Source: an uncultured Holosporaceae bacterium (lineage in GTDB: Bacteria > Pseudomonadota > Alphaproteobacteria > CAISOG01). From it: DNA of 7,591 nt. The notes under the pieces are model-generated. The model was not told the DNA's origin. It searched no databases and saw nothing but the letters and a program-made list of their open reading frames with translations. The position numbers and the translations under genes are program-made. Positions 1 to 6,019 of the stretch are shown piece after piece; position 1 is the stretch's first letter, and each line of letters opens with the position of its first letter. The stretch covers positions 1 to 7,591 of the forward strand of contig CAISOG010000219.1 in the NCBI GenBank assembly GCA_903887035.1. Direction: 5' to 3'.

Positions 1-2
1 CC

Positions 3-1496
3 GATACCCCCACGCAACATCATATGGTGCAGGATTTGCGCGCCAACCGTTTGGCCAAAGCCCATAAGTTAAGAGATCTGGGCATCAATCCCTATCCCCA
101 CAGTTTCCCCCGCAGCCACCAAAATGCGGAATTGCAAGCCCATTATGCCAATTTGGAAAATGGCAGCGATACCACGGATGAGGTTAAGGTGGCTGGGCGA
201 ATTATGGCGATGCGCAACAACGGTATGTTTATCGATTTGTTAGATGCCAGCGGTAAAATTCAGCTGTTCAGTCATCAGGATCATTTGGATCCAGCGTCTA
301 AAGTCATTCTCGACCTATTGGATATTGGTGATATTGTGGGAGCGATGGGCGCAATCCGCCGTACCCCCCGTGGTGAGCTGTCGGTGCGGGTACAAACCTT
401 GGTGGTTCTGTCAAAAGCCCTATTGCCATTGCCAGAAAAGCATCATGGCTTGACGGATGTGGAACAGCGCTATCGCCAACGCTACCTCGACCTTATTATG
501 AGTGAGGAGTCGCGCCAAACTTTTATCACGCGCAGCCTGATTGTGCGCCATTTGCGTCAGCTGATGGAGGCGGAGGGCTATATTGAGGTGGAAACCCCAA
601 TGCTGCACCATACGCAGGGTGGAGCGGCGGCCAAGCCGTTTCATACCCATCACAACGCCCTGGGCATTGACCTGTTGTTACGGATTGCTCCCGAATTGGA
701 TCTTAAGCGCCTGTTGGTGGGCGGCCTGTATGATGGGGTTTTTGAGATTAACCGATGCTTTCGCAACGAAGGCATTTCGGTGCGGCACAATCCCGAATTT
801 ACCACGATTGAGGCCTACAAAATGTGCCTGGATGCCGATCAGGTGATGACCCAAAATGATCGCGTGTTATCGCAATTGGTAACACGGATTCACGGATCTA
901 ACACCATCTCTTTTGGGGATCATGTGTTGGATTTCACCCCACCTTGGCCGCGTCATCGCATGACCGATTTGGTCAAATCGGCCTCTGGCATTGATTTTGA
1001 AAGCATTAGTGATCCGACGCAGGCAGTTGCGGCGGCGGCCAGCGTTGGGGTAAAACTGCCCCCGAAAACCAGTTGGGGTGCTGTGGTAGCAGAGGTTTTT
1101 GCAGAAAAGGTTGAGTCATCCTTAATTCAGCCAACCCACGTTATTGATTATCCCAGAGATATTTCCCCACTTGCTAAGGCGCATCGTCATGACCCACGTT
1201 TTGCTGAGCGTTTTGAAAGTTTTGCCAACGGGTGGGAAATTGCCAATGGCTTTTCAGAGCTGACAGACCCACTTGATCAGCGGGCACGTTTTGAGGATCA
1301 GGTGGCGGCACGCGCCGCAGGGGATGAGGAGGCGATGATGTTGGATGAGGATTTTATAACCGCCCTGGAATATGGCCTGATGCCCTGCGGAGGATTTGCC
1401 TTTGGAATCGATCGCCTAACCATGTTGCTGACCAATCGGCACAGTATCCGCGATGTTATTGCCTTTCCAACTTTGCGTCCCAAACATCAGGGTTAA
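3..1496 (+). CDS. lysS: Lysyl-tRNA synthetase, class II (5' end cut by window edge)
   Basis: Charges tRNA-Lys with lysine using ATP, in the cytoplasm. The first visible start is ATG at 24, but it has no Shine-Dalgarno, the frame is open to the window edge, and family members carry about 10-15 more N-terminal residues, so the true start probably lies upstream. Numbered from the ATG at 24: an OB-fold anticodon-binding domain at about 50-140 (VAGRIMAMR, GKIQLFSH), then the class II catalytic domain. Motif 2 is FRNEG with R247, followed by RHNPEF; motif 3 is GIDR with R464. By alignment from memory to E. coli LysS, the lysine- and ATP-contacting residues E224, R247, E263, Y265 and the EIANGFSEL block are present. 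Oddities: Asp226 where the family has Tyr or His, one extra residue before motif 2, and Cys-Gly-Gly-Phe-Ala-Phe before GIDR. GC is lower than in the serine genes. Family assignment is secure; lysS follows the class II fold, as opposed to class I LysK. Confidence 0.95.
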   Translation, partial: DTPTQHHMVQDLRANRLAKAHKLRDLGINPYPHSFPRSHQNAELQAHYANLENGSDTTDEVKVAGRIMAMRNNGMFIDLLDASGKIQLFSHQDHLDPASKVILDLLDIGDIVGAMGAIRRTPRGELSVRVQTLVVLSKALLPLPEKHHGLTDVEQRYRQRYLDLIMSEESRQTFITRSLIVRHLRQLMEAEGYIEVETPMLHHTQGGAAAKPFHTHHNALGIDLLLRIAPELDLKRLLVGGLYDGVFEINRCFRNEGISVRHNPEFTTIEAYKMCLDADQVMTQNDRVLSQLVTRIHGSNTISFGDHVLDFTPPWPRHRMTDLVKSASGIDFESISDPTQAVAAAASVGVKLPPKTSWGAVVAEVFAEKVESSLIQPTHVIDYPRDISPLAKAHRHDPRFAERFESFANGWEIANGFSELTDPLDQRARFEDQVAARAAGDEEAMMLDEDFITALEYGLMPCGGFAFGIDRLTMLLTNRHSIRDVIAFPTLRPKHQG

Positions 1497-1524
1497 AGCA
1501 GCACCCCTAACCCTTTGCAATATT

Positions 1525-1530
1525 AGGTGA
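1525..1530 (+). promoter_or_regulatory. Ribosome binding site of serC
   Basis: AGGTGA lies seven bases upstream of the ATG at 1538, the best Shine-Dalgarno match in the window, and it fixes the serC start. The 41 bases between lysS and serC show no terminator hairpin and no convincing -35/-10 pair, so co-transcription from lysS cannot be excluded. Confidence 0.75.
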
Positions 1531-1537
1531 AATCGTT

Positions 1538-2704
1538 ATGACCAGCGCCCCCATCCCAATCCCTACCAGCAAACCTGGCAACCCCAATTTTGGCTCGGGC
1601 CCCTGCGCCAAAAGGCCAGGCTGGCATTTGGAGGCGCTGAAGGATGCATGTTTGGGGCGGTCGCACCGATCCAGCGCGGGTAAGGCCAAGCTGGCTGAGG
1701 CGATTGCGCGCAGCAAAAAGCTGTTGGAGCTGCCCGACGATTACCTGCTGGGCATCGTGCCAGCCTCCGACACGGGCGCAATCGAAATGGCGTTGTGGAG
1801 CCTGTTGGGGCAGCGCGGGGTGGACGTGGTTGCCTGGGAAAATTTCGGGCTGGAGTGGGTGCAGGATGTGGTGGAGCAGTTGCAGCTGCCCGACGCCCGC
1901 AGCTTCACCGCCCCCTATGGCGGCTTGCCCGATTTGGGTCAGGTTGATTGGGCGCGGGACGTGGTCTTTTGCTGGAATGGCACCACCAGCGGCGTGCGGG
2001 TACCGAACGGCGATTGGATTGCCGACGACCGCCAGGGGTTGAGCATTTGCGATGCCACCTCCGCCGTGTTGGCGATGCGGCTGCCCTGGCACAAATTGGA
2101 TGTCGTCACCTATTCCTGGCAAAAAGTGCTGGGGGGGGAGGCGCAGCATGGCATGATCGCCCTCAGCCCCCGCGCGGTCGCCCGCCTGGAAAGCTATACC
2201 CCCGCCTGGCCGATCCCTAAACTGTTTCGCCTGACCAAAAAGGGCAAGCTGATTAGCGGGATTTTTGCGGGCGAAACCATCAACACCCCCTCCATGCTGT
2301 GCGTTGAGGATTTCTTAGACGCGCTGACCTGGGCGGAATCGGTGGGGGGGCAGGCCGGGCTGGTCAAGGCGGCGGAGGCGAATGCGCAGCTGGTGGCGGA
2401 CTGGGTAGCCCGTACCCCCTGGGTCGATTTTTTGGCCAGCGATCCCGCCACCCGCTCCACCACCTCAGTCTGCCTCAGCATTACCGCGCCCTGGTTTACC
2501 GCCCTGGCCAGTGATGCGCAGCAGGAGGTGATTAAGCAGTTGGCCAAAAAGCTGGAGGGGGCGGGGGTCGCCTTTGACATTGCCGGCTATCGCGATGCGC
2601 CGGCGGGCTTGCGGATTTGGTGCGGGGCAACGGTACAGGCGGCCGATGTGGCGGCTCTGCTGCCCTGGCTGGACTGGGCCTATGCCAGCGTAGAGGCGGC
2701 GTAA
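1538..2704 (+). CDS. serC: Phosphoserine aminotransferase, alphaproteobacterial-type
   Basis: PLP-dependent class V aminotransferase that converts 3-phosphohydroxypyruvate and glutamate to O-phosphoserine and 2-oxoglutarate, the second step of serine synthesis; homologues can also act in pyridoxine synthesis. At 388 residues it has normal length. Motifs seen: NFGSGPCAKRPGW near 17-29, LGRSHRS at 39-45 (phosphate side of the active site), NGTTSGVR at 147-154, CDATSA at 171-176 with Asp172 expected to pair with the PLP ring nitrogen, and SWQKVLGG with Lys196 as the PLP Schiff-base lysine, then ETINTPSM near 246-253. These fit the SerC subtype of Alphaproteobacteria and Methanosarcina rather than the E. 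coli type. The start is supported by AGGTGA at 1525. The stop is only two bases before the next start, suggesting translational coupling. A run of eight Gs at 2131-2138 falls two codons after Lys196; the frame stays intact. Confidence 0.95.
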   Translation: MTSAPIPIPTSKPGNPNFGSGPCAKRPGWHLEALKDACLGRSHRSSAGKAKLAEAIARSKKLLELPDDYLLGIVPASDTGAIEMALWSLLGQRGVDVVAWENFGLEWVQDVVEQLQLPDARSFTAPYGGLPDLGQVDWARDVVFCWNGTTSGVRVPNGDWIADDRQGLSICDATSAVLAMRLPWHKLDVVTYSWQKVLGGEAQHGMIALSPRAVARLESYTPAWPIPKLFRLTKKGKLISGIFAGETINTPSMLCVEDFLDALTWAESVGGQAGLVKAAEANAQLVADWVARTPWVDFLASDPATRSTTSVCLSITAPWFTALASDAQQEVIKQLAKKLEGAGVAFDIAGYRDAPAGLRIWCGATVQAADVAALLPWLDWAYASVEAA

Positions 2705-2706
2705 CG

Positions 2707-3753
2707 ATGGCAACCGCCAGCAGCCCTGCCACCACGGATTCTCATGCCGAGCAAGCCGCCCGTCTAACCCTGATTACCCAAGTGATGATGGGGCTGGCCT
2801 TAGTGGCCGTGCTATCCCTGCACCTGTTGTCCGCGCTGTTGGCGGGATTGCTGATTTACCAGCTGGTGCAGGCGACCGTGCCGTTGACCAAACGGCTGGG
2901 GGTGATGCCAAGGCTGGGCAAGGTCATCGTGCTGATTCTGGTGCCATCGGTGATGATTGCCGCCATTACGGTTGGGGTGCTGATTCTGGCCGCCCATCTG
3001 CATAGCGGCAGTGACAGTGCGCCCGCCCTGTTGCAAAAACTGGCAGATGTGGTGGATAAGGCGCGCAGCTATTTGCCCCTATCTTTGCAGGATGAGTTGC
3101 CCACCTCGGTTGAGGAGTGGCAGGTGTCCTTGGCGGCCTGGCTGCGCGATAACGCGGGGCAGCTGAGTCATGTTGGCCGAACGGTCGGGGTGTCGTTGGT
3201 GCATATTCTGGTCGGCATGATTATCGGCGGCATGGTGGCCTTTTGCCATGAGATTGAGCCCGCATCGCGGCGGCCGCTGGCCAAGGCTATGGTGGACAGG
3301 GTATCGTTGTTAAACAACGCCTTTCACCGCATCGTGTTTTCACAGGTGCGGATATCGGCGCTGAACACCGTGCTGACCGGCATTTTCCTTAGTGTGGTGA
3401 TGCCGATGGTGGGCAGCCCATTGCCCTTTACCAAAACCATGATTGTGGTGACCTTTGTCGCGGGGTTGTTGCCGGTGATTGGCAATTTGATTTCCAACAC
3501 CATCATCGTGCTAATCAGCCTTAGTGTGTCGATGCCCGATGCTATTAGCGCCCTGGTCTTTTTGGTGTTGATTCATAAGCTGGAATACTTCCTGAATGCC
3601 CGCATCATTGGCGGGCGAATTTCGGCGCGGGCATGGGAATTGTTGATTGCCATGCTGGTGATGGAAGCCGCCTTTGGCCTGCCTGGGCTGATTGCCGCAC
3701 CGATCTACTACGCTTATCTGAAAGATGAGCTAAGCGCGCAAAAGCTAATCTAG
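2707..3753 (+). CDS. AI-2E/PerM-family multi-pass membrane protein
   Basis: A 348-residue inner-membrane protein of the PerM (UPF0118, AI-2E transporter-like) family. Members include the AI-2 exporter TqsA and several Na+/H+ antiporter-like proteins, so the name does not fix the substrate. Hydrophobic segments lie at about 21-40, 41-60, 70-96, 156-180, 218-236, 243-272, 276-292 and 307-338, with a soluble stretch at 100-155 between the third and fourth. Family signatures are the Pro-Val-Ile-Gly motif (LLPVIGN, 254-260), the late LEYFLNARIIGGRI block (292-305) and a final AAFGLPGLIAAP (321-332). I chose ATG 2707, two bases after the serC stop and with GAGG at 2693-2696, over an in-frame ATG at 2617 that would overlap serC by about 90 bases and add a non-membrane leader. 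It is probably co-transcribed with serC. Its stop codon TAG is part of the palindromic element that follows. A role in serine handling is only guesswork. Confidence 0.85.
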   Translation: MATASSPATTDSHAEQAARLTLITQVMMGLALVAVLSLHLLSALLAGLLIYQLVQATVPLTKRLGVMPRLGKVIVLILVPSVMIAAITVGVLILAAHLHSGSDSAPALLQKLADVVDKARSYLPLSLQDELPTSVEEWQVSLAAWLRDNAGQLSHVGRTVGVSLVHILVGMIIGGMVAFCHEIEPASRRPLAKAMVDRVSLLNNAFHRIVFSQVRISALNTVLTGIFLSVVMPMVGSPLPFTKTMIVVTFVAGLLPVIGNLISNTIIVLISLSVSMPDAISALVFLVLIHKLEYFLNARIIGGRISARAWELLIAMLVMEAAFGLPGLIAAPIYYAYLKDELSAQKLI

Positions 3754-3897
3754 AGCATTTCCCATTTAGCCCTACACGTCGTTCCGCCGTCGCTACGCTA
3801 TGGCGGACAAGCAGGCCACTGCGGACTTGCCTTCCTAGTGTAGAACTAAAGCGAAAACGATCTAGAGCGAAAATGCCCTAGAGAGCTTTCGCTTTAG
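3750..3897. repeat. Palindrome-rich, CTAG-rich intergenic element
   Basis: The space between two convergent genes is almost all symmetric sequence. Nested pairs: CTAGAGCATTT (3750-3760) against AAATGCCCTAG (3871-3881), 10 of 11; TTTAG (3765-3769) against CTAAA (3846-3850) plus CTACAC (3772-3777) against GTGTAG (3838-3843), separated by a 2x2 internal loop; TCCGCC (3783-3788) against GGCGGA (3802-3807); GCAG (3811-3814) against CTGC (3819-3822); CTAAAGCGAAA (3846-3856) against TTTCGCTTTAG (3887-3897), perfect. The pairs overlap, so alternative folds compete. Three 16-base units start at 3846, 3862 and 3878, each with CTA(A/G)AG. Four of the six CTAG tetramers I found in the window lie here. 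Both flanking stop codons fall inside it. Best reading is a REP/BIME- or MITE-like dispersed palindromic unit; only one copy is visible, so dispersal is unproven. Confidence 0.6.
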
Positions 3898-3911
3898 CCC
3901 TTTTTCTTTTT
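3846..3911 (+). terminator. Candidate rho-independent terminator after the PerM-like gene
   Basis: A perfect 11-base inverted repeat (3846-3856 with 3887-3897, 30-base loop) is followed after CCC by two T5 tracts at 3901-3905 and 3907-3911. A shorter alternative pairs AGCGAAA (3866-3872) with TTTCGCT (3887-3893), giving a tighter 14-base loop. The stem is AT-rich for a terminator and the loop is long, so efficiency is uncertain. On the opposite strand the same stem lies at the end of the convergent gene, so it may work in both directions. Confidence 0.5.
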
Positions 3912-4244
3912 CTTGCTGCGCGGGTTGCGAACAGCATCACTGATCCGCACCACCATTGCCGCGCTGTAGCCAATGGCCAGGCTGCCAAAGCCGCCACCAG
4001 CCGCCAGGATGGGATCACGGTCGGCCAGCAGCAGGCAGGAACTGGCGCCAATCGCCCCGATCAGCAACATTCCCAAATAGGCGTGAACAGCCCGCTGCCT
4101 CTCATCCTGTTTCCAAAGCTGGCCAGTGCGACGGTGGCGGCGGCCATGCCGACCCAGGCGGTAAAAAGCCCGCCATTCATAGCCCGCCCACAGCATCAGC
4201 CCCATGATGATCAGCAATATCAAAATGTCCGGATGTTTTCCCAC
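3894..4244 (-). CDS. Small three-helix membrane protein, unknown function
   Basis: A 116-residue protein that I do not recognise. The start is GTG at 4244 with only a weak GAG upstream; an ATG at 4205 (residue 14) would cut into the first membrane helix, so GTG is preferred. Hydrophobic segments lie at about 6-22, 55-74 and 78-99. The loop at 25-51 is strongly basic (LGRHGRRHRRTG), the short second loop is acidic (ADRDP), and the tail ends in SKKKKKG. By the positive-inside rule this predicts the N-terminus outside and both the Arg-rich loop and Lys tail in the cytoplasm, a self-consistent topology that argues for a real gene. The opposite strand has only low-complexity overlapping frames here. 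It is convergent with the PerM-like gene and divergent from serA. The poly-Lys codons are the complement of the T-tract of the neighbouring terminator. Cytoplasmic basic patches could bind nucleic acid, acidic lipid or a partner protein; this is conjecture. Confidence 0.6.
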   Translation of the reverse strand: MGKHPDILILLIIMGLMLWAGYEWRAFYRLGRHGRRHRRTGQLWKQDERQRAVHAYLGMLLIGAIGASSCLLLADRDPILAAGGGFGSLAIGYSAAMVVRISDAVRNPRSKKKKKG

Positions 4245-4260
4245 CGCCGTTCTCGTTCTT

Positions 4261-4288
4261 ACAGGTTAAGGTTTCTCCCTTCACCTGT
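4261..4288. promoter_or_regulatory. 28-base dyad in the serA divergent control region
   Basis: ACAGGT (4261-4266), T, AAGG (4268-4271), six-base loop, CCTT (4278-4281), C, ACCTGT (4283-4288): ten paired bases with one symmetric mismatch. It lies 16 bases from the GTG of the small membrane gene and 100 bases before the serA ATG, in the 144-base divergent region 4245-4388. Two further CCTGTT copies occur at 4346 and 4354, the second running into a T7 tract at 4358-4364. It could be an operator for a dimeric regulator, or an RNA hairpin in the leader of the small membrane gene. No clear -35/-10 pair and no known riboswitch was recognised in this region. Confidence 0.4.
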
Positions 4289-4388
4289 TTCAAACTCTGC
4301 TGCCAAAGGCAATCACCTCTTGCCGATAGCGTGATGGTGGTGCATCCTGTTCGCCTGTTTTTTTCATTCCCAATGAGTTGCCCTTGCC

Positions 4389-5978
4389 ATGCCAAAAGTT
4401 TTGATTGCTGACGATTTGTCATCCTCTGCCGTTGCGGTTTTTACCCAGGCGGGGATTGAGGTTGATGTGAAAACCAAATTGCCCGCCGATCAGCTGATGG
4501 CGATTTTGCCCGACTATGACGGGTTGGCGGTGCGTTCGGCGACTAAGGTGACGGCTGAGGTCTTGGCGGCCGCCCCCAAGCTGCGGGTTATTGGCCGCGC
4601 GGGGATTGGGGTCGACAATATTGATGTTAAGGCGGCTTCGGCCAAGGGCGTGGTGGTGATGAACACCCCCTTTGGCAATTCGGTCACCACGGCGGAGCAC
4701 AGCTTTGCCCTGCTTATCTCCATGGCGCGTCAAATTCCCGCCGCCGATGCCAGCACGCGGGCGGGCAAGTGGGAAAAATCGCGCTTCATGGGGGTGGAGC
4801 TGTTGGATAAAGTGCTGGGCATTATCGGCTGCGGCAATATCGGTGCCCATGTGGCGGTGCGCGCCAAGGCCTTTGGCATGCGGGTGTTGGCCTATGACCC
4901 CTATCTAACCGCTGAACGCGCCTTTGCCCTGGCTATTGAGAAGGTGGAGCTGGATCAGCTGTTGGCTGCGGCCGACTTTATCACCCTGCACACCCCAATG
5001 ACGGAGGGGACTCGTCACATCCTGAACGCGGGCAGCATCGCCAAATGCAAACGCGGTGTGCGGATTATCAACTGTGCGCGCGGCGGGCTGATTGATGAGG
5101 TTGCCTTGCAACAGGCGTTGGCCAGTGGCCAAGTCGCGGGGGCGGCGCTGGACGTGTTTGAGGTGGAGCCCGCCAAGGATCATCCGCTGTTTGCGGATGA
5201 GCGGGTCATCTTCACCCCCCATCTGGGCGCATCCACCGCTGAGGCGCAGGAGAAGGTGGCGGTGCAGGTGGCGGAGCAGATGGTCGACTTTCTGCTGCAT
5301 GGCGCGGTCAGCAATGCCGTCAACCTGCCGTCTGTTAAGGCGGATGAGTTGGAACATTTGCGCCCCTATCTCAAACTGGCCGAACAGCTGGGGCAGCTGG
5401 CGGGACAGTTGGTCAGTGGCGGTATTCGCACGGTGGAGTTGGCCTTTGAGGGGGCAGCGGCCAATCTGAACACCAGGGCGTTAAGCAATTTGGCGGTTTG
5501 CGGCCTGCTTAGCCCCATCCTAAGCGATGTGAACCAGGTTAATGCCCAACAGCTGGCCGAATCGCGCGGCATCCGATTGTATGAAGTGCGGCAGGAGCGC
5601 AGCGAGGATTTTCAAAGCTTAATCAGCCTGACCGTCACCACCGAAAAGGGCAAAAGCCGCTTTGCCGGCACCGTGCTGGGTGGTGAGCTGCCGCGGGTGG
5701 TGGAGGTTGATGGCGTGCATGTCGAGGCGGAGTTGGGGCCACAAATGCTGTACCTGCGCAACGATGATCGCCCAGGCTTTATTGGCGCGCTGGGGCAATG
5801 TTTGGGGCAGCATGGCATCAACATCGCCACCTTCCACCTGGGGCGGACGGGTCCTAAACAGGTCGCCATCACCCTGTTGCAAACCGATCAGCCCGTACCC
5901 GCCACCGTGCTAGCCGAAATTCAAGCCTTGCCCCATGTGCAACGGGTTGTCACCCTGACCCTTACCGCGGCGGCTTAA
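4389..5978 (+). CDS. serA: D-3-phosphoglycerate dehydrogenase, long ACT-domain form
   Basis: Oxidises 3-phosphoglycerate to 3-phosphohydroxypyruvate with NAD+, the committed step of serine synthesis. At 529 residues it is the long form: substrate-binding halves at 1-100 and about 285-315, a Rossmann NAD domain at about 100-285, an allosteric ASB domain at about 318-445, and a C-terminal ACT domain at about 452-526 (DDRPGFIGALG, HGINIATFHLGR). The NAD loop is GCGNIG (147-152). The catalytic set is complete: R231 in NCARGG, E260 in VEP, and H278 in TPHLGAST, with R-to-E spacing of 29 as in E. coli SerA. The start MPKVLIADDLS matches the usual N-terminus, although upstream only a weak GAG (4375-4377) resembles a Shine-Dalgarno. 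The ACT and ASB domains suggest allosteric control, with serine feedback common but not universal for this form. purA starts 41 bases downstream with no obvious terminator between them, so co-transcription is likely. Confidence 0.97.
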   Translation: MPKVLIADDLSSSAVAVFTQAGIEVDVKTKLPADQLMAILPDYDGLAVRSATKVTAEVLAAAPKLRVIGRAGIGVDNIDVKAASAKGVVVMNTPFGNSVTTAEHSFALLISMARQIPAADASTRAGKWEKSRFMGVELLDKVLGIIGCGNIGAHVAVRAKAFGMRVLAYDPYLTAERAFALAIEKVELDQLLAAADFITLHTPMTEGTRHILNAGSIAKCKRGVRIINCARGGLIDEVALQQALASGQVAGAALDVFEVEPAKDHPLFADERVIFTPHLGASTAEAQEKVAVQVAEQMVDFLLHGAVSNAVNLPSVKADELEHLRPYLKLAEQLGQLAGQLVSGGIRTVELAFEGAAANLNTRALSNLAVCGLLSPILSDVNQVNAQQLAESRGIRLYEVRQERSEDFQSLISLTVTTEKGKSRFAGTVLGGELPRVVEVDGVHVEAELGPQMLYLRNDDRPGFIGALGQCLGQHGINIATFHLGRTGPKQVAITLLQTDQPVPATVLAEIQALPHVQRVVTLTLTAAA

Positions 5979-6005
5979 CACCCGACTTTTGCCACCCCCA
6001 ACAAC

Positions 6006-6010
6006 AGGAA
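6006..6010 (+). promoter_or_regulatory. Ribosome binding site of purA
   Basis: AGGAA ends nine bases before the ATG at 6020 and supports that start. The 41-base serA-purA gap contains no hairpin followed by Ts and no evident promoter, consistent with a serA-purA transcript. Confidence 0.65.
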
Positions 6011-6019
6011 TTTTATCGC

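Noticed and set aside
1523..2149. 208-codon open frame on the minus strand opposite serC
   Set aside because: Gln/His/Pro-rich product without domain signs, antisense to serC with all its active-site motifs.
2617..2706. In-frame upstream ATG that would lengthen the PerM-like protein by 30 residues
   Set aside because: It overlaps serC by about 90 bases, adds a Gly-rich leader not expected for the family, and ATG 2707 sits ideally after the serC stop.
3846..3893. Possible CRISPR-like array from the three 16-base units
   Set aside because: Units are adjacent with no spacers, degenerate (12 of 16 between the first two), and only three in number.
3956..4334. Two overlapping plus-strand frames opposite the small membrane gene
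   Set aside because: Products are Pro/Ser/Arg-rich and unlike folded proteins, while the minus-strand frame gives a coherent membrane topology.
4289..4388. Possible riboswitch or attenuator before serA
   Set aside because: A T7 tract is present (4358-4364), but no strong GC-rich stem precedes it, and I see no match to a known riboswitch core or a leader peptide rich in serine codons.
4177..4422. 81-codon minus-strand frame across the divergent region
   Set aside because: It overlaps the serA start and the small membrane gene in another frame, and shows no motif or membrane segment.
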